Origin: Ketobacter sp.
GTDB lineage: Bacteria; Pseudomonadota; Gammaproteobacteria; Pseudomonadales; Ketobacteraceae
Assembly: GCF_003671495.1 (NCBI RefSeq)
Contig: NZ_RCHN01000022.1
Span: forward strand, 1 to 64,000
Length of the DNA stretch: 64,000 nucleotides
Direction of reading: 5' to 3'
Shown here: in pieces, positions 36,559 through 46,947 of the stretch
Layout of the letters: each line of letters begins with the position of its first letter
Position numbering within the stretch: the stretch's first letter is position 1
Program-made: the position numbers and the translations under genes
Notes under the pieces: generated by a model
What the model was told of the DNA's origin: nothing
The model's database searches: none
What the model saw: only the letters and a program-made list of their open reading frames with translations

Positions 36559-37191
36559 TCAATCCGGTGGCTTGTGACGCAGCAGCGTTCGTGACAGGTA
36601 GTGGGTCACTGCGGTTTGTTCCTCTGGGGACAATGCTTTTGCGATGGCAGGCATGGGCGTTTCAGACTGTGCATCGCGCCGGCCGGAGCGGAAGTCGTCC
36701 AACTGCTTGTTCAGATAGGCAGGGTGCTGTGCGTCCAGCCAGGGCGTACGGGCCTGCGACGGGTTATGACACTGGACGCAGGCCGCGAGTCCCGGGCGAC
36801 CCTGCTGATAGAGCGCCTTCCCTTGACGATACCGTTCAATGTCCCCTGTGGGGGCTGGCGGTTCGACCGCAACCTGGCTCTCAAAGTGCTCTGCAATGCT
36901 GGCCAGGTCCTGTGCCTGCACTTCCTCGCTGATCGCCTGCATCTGGCCTCCGTCATTGGTGCGTTGCCCGTTGTGGAACGCGTTGAACTGCTGGACGATG
37001 TAAGCGGCTTTCTGCCCGGCCAGTTTCGGAAACTTCGCCATGTGACTGTTACCGTCCAGGCTGTGGCACATGCCGCAGATCTCCCACGGCGCCATACCGT
37101 CTTTATCGATCATGCCGGCTTCTGCAGTTTGCAGACTGAATCCCAGGAACAACATCAGTGTGGGACCTCTATAATTCACGGTGCTGATCAT
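36559..37191 (-). CDS. Diheme c4-type cytochrome c
   Basis: 210 residues from ATG 37191, giving an Arg-containing signal peptide (cleavage near TAEA); a later ATG at 37155 has a better AGAGG site but a poorer signal. Two heme attachment sites, CGMCH and CVQCH, each followed by a cytochrome-c fold, with FPKLAGQKAAYIVQQFNAF and AYLNKQLDDFRSG, typical of cytochrome c4 and thiosulfate- or oxidase-linked relatives. Periplasmic electron carrier. Overlaps the end of the SCO gene; last gene of the transporter block. Confidence 0.85.
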   Translation of the reverse strand: MISTVNYRGPTLMLFLGFSLQTAEAGMIDKDGMAPWEICGMCHSLDGNSHMAKFPKLAGQKAAYIVQQFNAFHNGQRTNDGGQMQAISEEVQAQDLASIAEHFESQVAVEPPAPTGDIERYRQGKALYQQGRPGLAACVQCHNPSQARTPWLDAQHPAYLNKQLDDFRSGRRDAQSETPMPAIAKALSPEEQTAVTHYLSRTLLRHKPPD

Positions 37192-37825
37192 CGTACTGTT
37201 CGCTGTGTTGCTCAAGGCGAGCCTGTTGCTTGGCATTGCCATCGCGGATCACCTGCACCAGAAATTCACTGCTGCGATGGGAGTGGAACGGCGGGTTCAA
37301 GGTGGCCACCCATTCCCCTTTGGGGTTCACCACCGCAACGCCGGCACTGTGACGGACGTTGTAGGCATTATCACCGGGAAAGCGCTTTTCGATGCGATAA
37401 AGACCACCAATACTGTCAACCAGTGAGGTCAGCTCATTGTCGTCTCCGGTGATGCCCACGTAGTCGGGGTGAAAGTGCGCCAGATAGGCGGCCAGTACCG
37501 ATTCGTCTCGATCCCGGTCCACCGCAATGAACACGATCTTCGGAATCTTGTCTGGCATCATGCGCATCCCCAACTGCGCACGAATGGCCTCCAGCCGCAG
37601 TAATGTCATCGGGCACACGTCCGGGCAACTGGTGAAACCCAGTACCAACAGGGACCATTGGCCTTTCAACTGTTCCAAGCCGTAGGGATTGCCGTATTGG
37701 TCTGTGAGGCTGAACGCGGCCACCGGGGATGGCGCACGGCTAGAGACATCTTCATTACCGGCGTACAAGAACGCACTGACCAATAGCAGGGTCGCGCAGA
37801 GTACACCTTTCGTTATACCGATCAT
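37169..37825 (-). CDS. SCO1/SenC-family copper chaperone
   Basis: 218 residues with an N-terminal membrane anchor (ITKGVLCATLLLVSAFLYAG). The thioredoxin-like domain holds the copper ligands: FTSCPDVCPMTLLRLE (Cys-x-x-x-Cys) and His in YNVRHSAG. SCO proteins load copper into cytochrome oxidase CuA or act as periplasmic redox proteins. Its start overlaps the ATPase stop by four bases. A SCO gene inside an uptake operon suggests a copper-related function. Confidence 0.9.
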   Translation of the reverse strand: MIGITKGVLCATLLLVSAFLYAGNEDVSSRAPSPVAAFSLTDQYGNPYGLEQLKGQWSLLVLGFTSCPDVCPMTLLRLEAIRAQLGMRMMPDKIPKIVFIAVDRDRDESVLAAYLAHFHPDYVGITGDDNELTSLVDSIGGLYRIEKRFPGDNAYNVRHSAGVAVVNPKGEWVATLNPPFHSHRSSEFLVQVIRDGNAKQQARLEQHSEQYDDQHREL

Positions 37826-38679
37826 GCATTACACTCCCGTAGCTCAAACGCCTTCATGCTCTCTGCGCGGATGTACTGCAGGCAGGTTCGCTTTAACGCT
37901 ACAAACGCTTCAGACGTGGCCATTTCAGACTGACGGGGGCGCTCCAGCTCGACCTGGAGATCCGCGATCACAGTACCGGGGCTGGCGCTCATGATCAGGA
38001 TGCGGTCCGCCAGGAAAATGGCTTCGTCCACATCGTGGGTCACAAACAACACCGTGGTGCCGAACTCCGACCAGATATCCAGCAGGCTCTCCTGCATCAT
38101 CAGTCGGGTTTGTGCATCCAAAGCACCGAAGGGTTCATCCATCAACAGTACGCTGGGGTAATTCGCCAGGGCGCGGGCAATACCCACTCGCTGTTGCATG
38201 CCGCCGGACAATTCACCCGGGTAACGTTTCTCCATTTTGCTCAAGCCGATCATGGCCAGAAAAGTTCGCGCGATGGAGTGGCATTCCGCTGCGCTGTGGC
38301 CGGCCAGGCGGGGCCCAAAAGCGATATTCTCCAGCACGGTTTTCCAGGGCAACAATGAATACTGCTGGAATACCATACCCCGATCCGGCCCCGGTCCGGT
38401 CACTGCTTCGTTGTCCACCAGGACCCGCCCGGTGGTGGGTGTCACGTACCCGGCAACGGAGTTCAGCAGGGTGGACTTCCCGCAGCCGCTGGGCCCCAGG
38501 ATGCATACGAACTCGCCCGGCTTGATGGTGAGACTGGTTTCCCGCACCGCGATGCTGCGATTGGTACCTTCACCGAAGCTGATGCCCACGGATTCGATAC
38601 TGACATGACCCCGTTCCTTGGAATCCTGGCGGTGCTTCTGCATCAGGTTGTGTTGGATTGAAATCACGCTGGTGTTCAC
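37822..38679 (-). CDS. ABC transporter ATP-binding protein (TauB/SsuB/NrtD type)
   Basis: 285 residues. Walker A LGPSGCGKSTLLNS, Q-loop MVFQQYSLLPW, signature LSGGMQQRVGIARALA, Walker B VLLMDEPFGALD and the switch His in VTHDVDEAIFLAD are all present, with the spacing of nitrate/sulfonate/taurine importers. About 25 extra residues precede the domain. Overlaps its neighbours by four bases on each side. Confidence 0.92.
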   Translation of the reverse strand: MNTSVISIQHNLMQKHRQDSKERGHVSIESVGISFGEGTNRSIAVRETSLTIKPGEFVCILGPSGCGKSTLLNSVAGYVTPTTGRVLVDNEAVTGPGPDRGMVFQQYSLLPWKTVLENIAFGPRLAGHSAAECHSIARTFLAMIGLSKMEKRYPGELSGGMQQRVGIARALANYPSVLLMDEPFGALDAQTRLMMQESLLDIWSEFGTTVLFVTHDVDEAIFLADRILIMSASPGTVIADLQVELERPRQSEMATSEAFVALKRTCLQYIRAESMKAFELRECNA

Positions 38680-39374
38680 GCCAAGTCCCCCATGGGTGCG
38701 TTTTCGATGACTTCAGGTCGCGCCAGGTGGAAACTGACAGCCACCAACAAGAACAAACCGACGACATTCAGCCAGCTCCCCAACGGCTCCAGCCACAACG
38801 CCGTGGTGGCACCCAGTCCCAGCATGGCAAGACCCACCACCCAGGTGGGCGTAGAGCAACATACCACCCACGACAGAGTGATGGAGGCAATGGCCATCAA
38901 GCTGGCTCCGATGCCGGTTGCGGTGCCAGAGGTACGGGCGTCCATGGGGGAAACGGCCTGGCAGGATTGGGAGTGCCGCAGTAACAGAAAGTTGGTGGAC
39001 ACGAGGCCACTAAGCAGCAGCACCATCAACACCTTGGCGGGCACAATGAACAGGCTCCATTCGGAGATGCCCATGCCAAAGTCGTAGTTCATGTAGCCCA
39101 CCTCCAGCAACCACTCGTCTTTAATGATTGTCAAACTGTCGCGCAAAGATGGCGTGGATTCCAAAATCCGGATGAGGTTTCCCCACCAATCGAACAGGTT
39201 TATGTAGTTGGGAACATTGCCAAACCGAATAATCAAACTCAGCAACAGCAGGAGGTAGTAGGTGACCACGATCGTCAGAGTCATTGCCCACCAACGCTTC
39301 AGGTTGTTACCGATGATTGATCCCATGTAACTGATCCGATGATAAAAATGCCGATGGACGATTCGATTCAACAT
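38676..39374 (-). CDS. Unrecognised multi-spanning membrane protein with Cys-Cys motif
   Basis: 232 residues, about five membrane helices. The N-terminus is rich in His (IVHRHFYHRI). In the fourth helix region SWVVCCSTPTWVVGLAMLG places two adjacent Cys in the membrane with a following Pro, as in some metal-transport proteins. It is not an ABC permease (no EAA loop), although it sits between the permease and ATPase genes with overlaps or short gaps. Likely to work with the transporter; a metal-binding role is an inference. Confidence 0.75.
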   Translation of the reverse strand: MLNRIVHRHFYHRISYMGSIIGNNLKRWWAMTLTIVVTYYLLLLLSLIIRFGNVPNYINLFDWWGNLIRILESTPSLRDSLTIIKDEWLLEVGYMNYDFGMGISEWSLFIVPAKVLMVLLLSGLVSTNFLLLRHSQSCQAVSPMDARTSGTATGIGASLMAIASITLSWVVCCSTPTWVVGLAMLGLGATTALWLEPLGSWLNVVGLFLLVAVSFHLARPEVIENAPMGDLA

Positions 39375-39386
39375 GTTTCAGGTCCA

Positions 39387-40304
39387 CTAACGTTGCAGTT
39401 CTTTCCAGCGCAATGCCGGCCGGGTGACAACCTTGATCAAAAAAGTGGACAGGGTACCGAGGCCACCAATGACCAGCATACCGACCACGATGTCGGGGTA
39501 ATTAATCAGCGAATAGGCGTCCCAGGTGAAATAGCCAATGCCGTACTGGCCGGATATGATTTCTCCTGCCAGCAGAGAGAACCAGCTGACCCCCATACCG
39601 ATGGCCAGTCCGGTAGCAATGCTGGGCAACGCTGCCGGCAACACTACATGCCAGAACACCTGCAATTTGTTGGCGCCCAGGGAGAGTGCGGCGCGAATCA
39701 TGACTTCCGGTGTTTGCTCAACCCCGTGGATAGTGTTGAGGATGATGGGGAAGAGGGCGCCCAGGAACGTGATGTAGATGATGGAGGACTCTTCTGTTGG
39801 CCACATCAGAATCGCCAGCGGGATCCAGGCCACTGCCGGAATGGGGCGGATGACTTCGATGTACGGCAACACCGCAGCCCGTGCCAGACGGGACCGGCCC
39901 ACCGCCAGCCCTATGGCGACACCCAGCAACACAGCCATGCCATAGGCAATCAGAATGCGGCGAATACTGACTAAAATATGGGTGTAGAACACGGGCTCCG
40001 CCAGGTGCCCGACAAATGCGTCCGCCACTTTCAGCGGTGACGGAATGTTTTCGAAATTAATGAAGAAATTGAATTTGTACAGGGTAGCCAGGTGCCAAAG
40101 CAGGATGCCCAAGCAAAGGGATAGTCCACCCACCAGAATGCTTTGCGCCTGTTTGCTTTTGACTGCCTGGGCCAGCCGGCCAGCCATGCGTTCATTGTTG
40201 CTGGGCAGGCTGGCGTTCGGCATCGGCTGATCGGGCAGGGAGGGCACCTGAACCGCGTCAGGTGCTTTCTCCGGGGGTTTGTTGTTGGCTAACGCGTAGC
40301 TCAT
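39387..40304 (-). CDS. ABC transporter permease (SsuC/TauC/NrtB type)
   Basis: 305 residues. A 50-residue Pro-rich cytoplasmic lead (QVPSLPDQPMPNASLPSNN) precedes about six helices. RAALSLGANKLQVFWHVVLP is the EAA loop that contacts the ATPase. Closest to nitrate/sulfonate/bicarbonate permeases. The start overlaps the stop of the binding protein. Confidence 0.9.
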   Translation of the reverse strand: MSYALANNKPPEKAPDAVQVPSLPDQPMPNASLPSNNERMAGRLAQAVKSKQAQSILVGGLSLCLGILLWHLATLYKFNFFINFENIPSPLKVADAFVGHLAEPVFYTHILVSIRRILIAYGMAVLLGVAIGLAVGRSRLARAAVLPYIEVIRPIPAVAWIPLAILMWPTEESSIIYITFLGALFPIILNTIHGVEQTPEVMIRAALSLGANKLQVFWHVVLPAALPSIATGLAIGMGVSWFSLLAGEIISGQYGIGYFTWDAYSLINYPDIVVGMLVIGGLGTLSTFLIKVVTRPALRWKELQR

Positions 40305-41731
40305 TGCGCGGCCACCAGAGTTTCGTCAGCAGGGTTGAATGCTGCCAGGGCACCTTCCAGCCCCATGACCGACCCTTTCAATTTTTTGGCGTAGGCATCT
40401 GCGTCCGGTTTGCGCAGGAAGGTGGCAAATCCGTCTTCGGATTTCACAAAGAATGCGGTCTTGCCGAACAGTTTCAGGCCGGTTGCCTTGTCATACACAT
40501 AGGTGGCATTCAGCTTGGCGCCGGTTTGCTGCAGTTCATTGAGCGCTGCCAAAAATTCCGGCAAGGTTTTGTAAGTGGAAATTCCGTCCCGGGCGTGCCA
40601 GATTTCCATCGGCAGATCGGCATTGGCAACCGCCGGGTCGACGATAAGCGACTTCTCTGCATCATAATCTTTGCCCAGTTCCTGATAGGCTTTCTTTAAG
40701 TAGCTTTCGGTAATCCACTCATCAAAATCCAGCGGGGGAATGGCTTTCTCTTTCACCAACACACCGTGATCGGTCTTCAGGGCCTCAACCCATTTCGGTT
40801 TGATGGTGGGGTCCAGGGTCAGGTGACCACCCCTGGAAAAATAGATATAGAGCACTTCCTTTTCGACTCCGGTCCACTTTTCCATCAGGTCAACAGCGGC
40901 CACCGGGTCTTTGCGAATCCATTCCCCGGCTTCATACACTGCTTTGATGAATGCGGTGACCACCTCCGGATATTCATCGGCAAAGTCCTCCCGTACCACC
41001 ACGCCATGCAGATACGGTACGCCGGTTTCGCTGCCGTCGTAAATCTTGCGCCCGGTGCCGCGGAACTCCATCAATTCAGACCAGGGGCAAAAGTCAGAGT
41101 GGGCGTCGATTTTGGCCGCTGCAATATTGGCGGCACCCACCGCCGGGCTCTGGTTTTTCAAACCGTATTCTTTGGTGGAAATGCCGTTGTCCTGCATGGC
41201 TTTGAGTAACATACCCCAGGCCGCGCTGCCCACCGGTACGGACACATCTTTGCCTTTCAGTTGATCGATGCTGTAGATGTCTGATCCCACCGGCACCACA
41301 ATGGCATTGCCGCTGCCTTTCAGGTTGTATCCGGTACCGGCCACGTACTTGGTGCGCAGGGATTCGGTTTCCTGAAACTTGGCGCCGTTGACGATCAACG
41401 GATAATCCCCCATCACACCGATGTTCAATTTGTTTGCCATCATCTGGTTGGTGATGGGGCCACCGGATGAGTAATCACTCCAACTGATGTCATAGTCGGC
41501 GTCTTTGTACTTGCCGTCCTTTGGCAGGTACTTTTCCAGCAGTTTGAGTTCTTTCACCACGATGCCGGCGGTATACGTATCGGTGCACATACTTTGATGG
41601 CCAATGGCGATGCGAATGTCTTTGGCTTGGGTGATGGTGGGTGTCAGGGCCGCGATACTGAGCGCGGTGAAAGTGGCAAGCGACTGTTTGGTGAAGGTCA
41701 GTGTGGAGAAGAACTTGGTTTTCAGTTTCAT
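40301..41731 (-). CDS. ABC substrate-binding protein with NosL-like C-terminal segment
   Basis: 476 residues. The signal peptide ends near TQAK. Residues 35-400 form an NMT1/SsuA/NrtA-like binding protein (IRIAIGHQSMCTDTYTAGIV, MANKLNIGVMGDYPLIVN, VPVGSAAWGMLLKAMQDNG). About 403-465 is an added domain (GKTAFFVKSEDGFATFLRKP, then DADAYAKKLKGSVMGLEGAL) resembling the copper chaperone NosL, in which an A-F-F-V strand is followed by a helix that ends in Lys-Gly and a further strand. Long for this family (usually 310-400). A strong GGGGGG-type ribosome site precedes ATG. First gene of the transporter block. Confidence 0.85.
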   Translation of the reverse strand: MKLKTKFFSTLTFTKQSLATFTALSIAALTPTITQAKDIRIAIGHQSMCTDTYTAGIVVKELKLLEKYLPKDGKYKDADYDISWSDYSSGGPITNQMMANKLNIGVMGDYPLIVNGAKFQETESLRTKYVAGTGYNLKGSGNAIVVPVGSDIYSIDQLKGKDVSVPVGSAAWGMLLKAMQDNGISTKEYGLKNQSPAVGAANIAAAKIDAHSDFCPWSELMEFRGTGRKIYDGSETGVPYLHGVVVREDFADEYPEVVTAFIKAVYEAGEWIRKDPVAAVDLMEKWTGVEKEVLYIYFSRGGHLTLDPTIKPKWVEALKTDHGVLVKEKAIPPLDFDEWITESYLKKAYQELGKDYDAEKSLIVDPAVANADLPMEIWHARDGISTYKTLPEFLAALNELQQTGAKLNATYVYDKATGLKLFGKTAFFVKSEDGFATFLRKPDADAYAKKLKGSVMGLEGALAAFNPADETLVAAQ

Positions 41732-41775
41732 GGTAGCCCCCCGGCGACGGTTTGTTCTGATCTTGAAACTTGTAT

Positions 41776-41785
41776 TAACTAGTTA
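41776..41785. promoter_or_regulatory. Candidate GntR operator before the transporter block
   Basis: TAACTAGTTA, a perfect ten-base palindrome, lies 45 bases upstream of the binding-protein start, overlapping a TATAAC that could be a minus-strand -10 element. Same TAAC-N2-GT core as the site before the GntR gene. Only a candidate; AT-rich palindromes can occur by chance. Confidence 0.35.
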
Positions 41786-42017
41786 TAACCACATGCTTAA
41801 AGCGACGCAGAAAACGTGCCATAAGCTGATCTGAATCAGGGAACGGGTCTATAACTGCATGAAAATGTTGATGTTAATTTCTGGGGGGATGCGGATGGAG
41901 CGATTCGCGACTGGAAACGGCAGGGCTGGAACAGCGCACCGTCGCCGTGCAGTGTGAGCCACATGAGGGTGCGACCTGGGCTTCGGCTGGGGGGCGGCTT
42001 AATACAAGTTGATATTG

Positions 42018-43202
42018 TCAGTCGTGATAGGGTTCTTCTTCGAAATACAGCACGCCCATATTGAGCAGCTGCGTCAGGAAACGGAGATTCACTGGAGCCT
42101 CACAAAACATCGCCAGTTTGGTGGGGTCATAATGGCGGCTTTTGCAGAGGAACAGAATCAACTGCTGAGTGAAAGGGTGGAACTCCAGCTTTGTCCCATT
42201 GATGAACAGCGCGGTGGGGTGGTTCTGGTCCCCAGTGAAGATAAAGCGGCTGGATTCTTCCCGGCATACGGACAGTTTCTGATGCAGAAGCTCCAGCACT
42301 TCCGAGGCATGATAGTCTTCTTCCGGTGGCTCCGGGTTCTGGTCGTATTTGGTCTGCGACAGGTACTCCCCCATCCAGTGGGTGATCTGCTCCCGGTCTG
42401 AAATCAGGCGCTGCAGCGTGGCAGCCACCTTCTCTACGGCACTGGGTGCCAGCCAACCGGGGTTGGATTGCAGGGTCAGGTCCGGATCGGTGTAGCGCTG
42501 GCCTTCATTGCTATTGGCCATCAGAAAGTGGACAAACTCACCGATGATTTCCTGTTCGCTGGGGGCACGAAATCCCACACTCAATGTGATGCACTCGTTC
42601 TCGGCCACCCCATAATGTGCCAGGCCTGGGGGCAGATACAGCATATCGCCCGGGTTCAGGACCCATTCCTGTTGGGGATGGAAGTCCTTCAGAATGCGCA
42701 CTGGCAGGTTTGGGATCAGCGCGGAGTGTTCATCGCACATCTGGCCTAGGCGCCAGCGCCGTTGTCCCTGGGTCTGGATCAGGAACACATCATAGTAATC
42801 ATAATGAGGGCCGACGCTGCCACCCTGGGGCGCAAAGCTGGCCATGATGTCATCGATGCGCCAGTTGGGTATGAAATCAAACGCAGACAACAGATCCGCT
42901 ACGGCAGGCACCTGGTGATCCACCGCCTGCACCAGCAGGGTCCAATGGGTTTTCGGCAGATTCTTGAAGGTCTTGTTGTTGAAAGGGCCGTGGCGTAATT
43001 CCCAATCCACCGGGCTGCGTTCCAGAATAATGCGGGATTCCACCGTATCATCCAGGGATAACCCCGCCAGCTCATCCGCTTCCAACAGGTGCTCAATGTT
43101 GGGGAAGGCGCCCCGCACCAGCATGGGGTGTTTCTGCCAGTACTCCGACAAAAACAGTTCCGCTGAGCGGCCCCCCAGAATCGCCAGTGGTTTGGACGCC
43201 AT
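42018..43202 (-). CDS. roxA: Ribosomal protein uL16 arginine hydroxylase (JmjC/cupin)
   Basis: 394 residues. GPHYDYYDVFLIQTQGQRRW contains the His-x-Asp iron ligands, LPPGLAHYGV the distal His; KTHWTLLVQAVDHQVPAVAD precedes. This is the YcfD/RoxA family: a Fe(II)/2-oxoglutarate oxygenase that hydroxylates an Arg of ribosomal protein L16. In E. coli it lies beyond purB-phoPQ; here it directly follows purB with no phoPQ. The C-terminal winged-helix-like region is complete. Confidence 0.9.
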   Translation of the reverse strand: MASKPLAILGGRSAELFLSEYWQKHPMLVRGAFPNIEHLLEADELAGLSLDDTVESRIILERSPVDWELRHGPFNNKTFKNLPKTHWTLLVQAVDHQVPAVADLLSAFDFIPNWRIDDIMASFAPQGGSVGPHYDYYDVFLIQTQGQRRWRLGQMCDEHSALIPNLPVRILKDFHPQQEWVLNPGDMLYLPPGLAHYGVAENECITLSVGFRAPSEQEIIGEFVHFLMANSNEGQRYTDPDLTLQSNPGWLAPSAVEKVAATLQRLISDREQITHWMGEYLSQTKYDQNPEPPEEDYHASEVLELLHQKLSVCREESSRFIFTGDQNHPTALFINGTKLEFHPFTQQLILFLCKSRHYDPTKLAMFCEAPVNLRFLTQLLNMGVLYFEEEPYHD

Positions 43203-43211
43203 GACCGCCCC

Positions 43212-44621
<1,410 letters not shown>

Positions 44622-44643
44622 CTACGCAATAATCTGCTTCGAA

Positions 44644-45288
44644 TCAGGATAAGGTGATTTCGTTTTGCAACAGCTCCAGGGCTTTCACCAGGCGGCCTTT
44701 ACCGAAGGCGAATTGCAGGCGGCTGCCGCCCATCTGGCGCCAGAGCATGGCAGAACGAATGCCGGCCAGAAGAATGGCGCGGATTTTGGCGGCATTTTCA
44801 GCACGCTGTAAATGGCTCGGGTCGCCGTTTACCTGGATGCGGAATTTGAATTTGGCCAGGGTATCCAGGTAGATGTCGTTCAGTTTGGTGACCACAGCCT
44901 GGCTGGTCACTCCGTCAAAATGTTGCAGCTGGTGCGTCACCTGTTCCAGTCGAGACCGTAGCACGCTGTTAATGTCAGATTCGCGTCGCAGCAGTTTTTC
45001 CACATGCAACATACCGATGGCATAGCGGATGGCGTCGGCATAGCGGGCACTTTCCTTTTCCTTCAACACCAGAAGCAGAGTATCCACACCCAGTTTGACG
45101 CCTTTACAACCGCCATACACATCTTCAACGGTCTTCGGGTCCAGCACAAATATACTTTCTATCAGGGGGCTGTAGGCGTCCTGATTTACCTCCCCGGTAC
45201 GGGCCAATTGTTGTACCAGGGCCGCCGCCTGAAACAGGCCGGCCAGGGCCAGGGCTTTTTCTTCTTCCTTATGCCTCAACTCAGTCAC
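44644..45288 (-). CDS. hflD: High frequency lysogenization protein HflD homologue
   Basis: 214 residues, mostly helical; [40 protein letters not shown] and [20 protein letters not shown] are HflD blocks. In E. coli it affects lambda CII; its cellular role is unclear. Start codon overlaps the mnmA stop (ATGA), matching the E. coli order. Confidence 0.92.
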   Translation of the reverse strand: MTELRHKEEEKALALAGLFQAAALVQQLARTGEVNQDAYSPLIESIFVLDPKTVEDVYGGCKGVKLGVDTLLLVLKEKESARYADAIRYAIGMLHVEKLLRRESDINSVLRSRLEQVTHQLQHFDGVTSQAVVTKLNDIYLDTLAKFKFRIQVNGDPSHLQRAENAAKIRAILLAGIRSAMLWRQMGGSRLQFAFGKGRLVKALELLQNEITLS

Positions 45289-46403
45289 TCCCCATCCTGA
45301 TTCCAGGTGCGGTCGATGACGCCGCCCCCCAGACAGGTTTCCCCATCATAGAACACCACTGACTGGCCCGGTGTCACGGCCCGCTGCGGCTGGTCAAATT
45401 GCACGATAATCCTGCCGCTGGCGTCTGTGCTTACCAGGCAGTCCTGATCTGGCTGGCGATAGCGGGTCTTGGCCTTGCAGCGCAACGGTAACGCCGGACT
45501 GGACGTGACCCAGAAGATTTCCTCGGCACTCAAGGTGTCCGTGAACAGAGCCGGATGGTGGGTACCCTGGCCCACCACCAACTGATTGCGCTCCAGATCT
45601 TTGCGCAGCACAAACCAGGGTGCTTCGGAGCAATTGGCCAGCCCGCCGATTCCCAGTCCCTGGCGTTGGCCGATGGTATAGAACATCAACCCGGAATGCT
45701 CGCCGATGGCCTCACCGGATTCTGTGATGATCACTCCGGGTTTGGCCGGGATGTACTGCTCCAGGAAATCTTTGAAACGGCGCTCGCCGATAAAGCAGAT
45801 CCCTGTGGAGTCTTTCTTGTCATGATTTGCAAAGCCCTGGGCTTTGGCGATGGCGCGTACAGCAGGTTTTTCCATATCCCCCAGGGGGAACAGGGTGCGG
45901 GCAATCTGTCGGCCGTTGACCGCGTGCAGGAAATAACTCTGGTCTTTGTTCTGGTCCAGCCCTTTCAGCAGAGGGGCCACGGTTTCCCCGGCAAACTCCA
46001 CCGCTGGTCCGCGGCGGGCGTAATGACCGGTGGCGATGAAATCCGCACCCAGAGTCAGCGCATAATCCAGAAAGGCGCGGAACTTCACTTCCTTATTGCA
46101 GAGGATATCCGGGTTAGGTGTGCGGCCGGCACTGTACTCGGCAATGAAGTGCTCAAACACGCGATCCCAGTACTCCGCGGCAAAATTGGCGGTGTGCAGC
46201 TTGATACCGAGGGCATCCGCCACCTGTTGGGCGTCCGCCAGATCAGTCAATGCGGTACAGTATTCGGTGCCGTCATCCTCTTCCCAGTTCTTCATGAACA
46301 GGCCTTCCACGGCATAGCCCTGCTGCATCAATACATAGGCAGCAACGGAGGAATCCACCCCGCCCGACATGCCGACAATGACTTTGGCCACGGGGTTACT
46401 CAT
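45285..46403 (-). CDS. mnmA: tRNA-specific 2-thiouridylase MnmA
   Basis: 372 residues. PP-loop [50 protein letters not shown] with the first catalytic Cys, and [19 protein letters not shown] with the second. It thiolates U34 of tRNAs for Lys, Glu and Gln using sulfur passed from the cysteine desulfurase via relay proteins. Overlaps nudJ and hflD. Confidence 0.96.
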   Translation of the reverse strand: MSNPVAKVIVGMSGGVDSSVAAYVLMQQGYAVEGLFMKNWEEDDGTEYCTALTDLADAQQVADALGIKLHTANFAAEYWDRVFEHFIAEYSAGRTPNPDILCNKEVKFRAFLDYALTLGADFIATGHYARRGPAVEFAGETVAPLLKGLDQNKDQSYFLHAVNGRQIARTLFPLGDMEKPAVRAIAKAQGFANHDKKDSTGICFIGERRFKDFLEQYIPAKPGVIITESGEAIGEHSGLMFYTIGQRQGLGIGGLANCSEAPWFVLRKDLERNQLVVGQGTHHPALFTDTLSAEEIFWVTSSPALPLRCKAKTRYRQPDQDCLVSTDASGRIIVQFDQPQRAVTPGQSVVFYDGETCLGGGVIDRTWNQDGE

Positions 46404-46857
46404 CGGCGCTCAGCTCGTGTTCGTAGATCAGGTCCAAGGGGTAGCGCTTACCGGCGGCGAAATCCTCGATACAACGTTTGACCAAAGGGCTGCGCCATTG
46501 GGAGCGTCGCGCTTCCAGCTCCTCCAGATTCAGCCATACCGGACCAATGATGCCATCATCCAGTTGGGCTCCGGGTACCGCCTCAATGGCGTCGGCGGCG
46601 AAGCAGAAACGGTAATAGGTGACACCGTTGGGTGCAGAGTAATTGTAGATGCCCACCAGATGAGTCAGCTTAACCTGCCAGCCGGTTTCCTCCAGGGTCT
46701 CCCGCAGAGCGGCAGCCAGAATGGATTCGTTCTCTTCGATATGGCCGGCGGGTTGGTTGAGCACGGTCTCGCCGTCCACGGTTTCTTCTACCAACAGATA
46801 GCGGCCGTGTTGCTCCACAATGGTGGCTACGGTGGCGTGAGGGGTCCAGGTCATCAT
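46396..46857 (-). CDS. nudJ: NUDIX hydrolase, NudJ type
   Basis: 153 residues from the first ATG of [15 protein letters not shown]; a longer frame to 46920 lacks support. The Nudix box [20 protein letters not shown] fits Gx5Ex7REUxEExGU. Position immediately before mnmA matches E. coli nudJ (ymfB), a nucleoside/thiamine-diphosphate phosphatase. The end overlaps the mnmA start by eight bases. Confidence 0.88.
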   Translation of the reverse strand: MMTWTPHATVATIVEQHGRYLLVEETVDGETVLNQPAGHIEENESILAAALRETLEETGWQVKLTHLVGIYNYSAPNGVTYYRFCFAADAIEAVPGAQLDDGIIGPVWLNLEELEARRSQWRSPLVKRCIEDFAAGKRYPLDLIYEHELSADE

Positions 46858-46947
46858 TGAATTCGGGTGTCTGCGCTGCAAAGAACGCGCAATTCTACCC
46901 AAATTCAGCTTAATTCCCAACCCGCAGGTACGGCATCCGGGGGAATT

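Noticed and set aside
31254..41731. Interpretation of the whole cluster as an ordinary sulfonate uptake operon
   Set aside because: The ABC genes are of that type, but no sulfonatase-type enzyme is present and SCO, cytochrome c, HEAT and DUF971 genes are not part of such operons.
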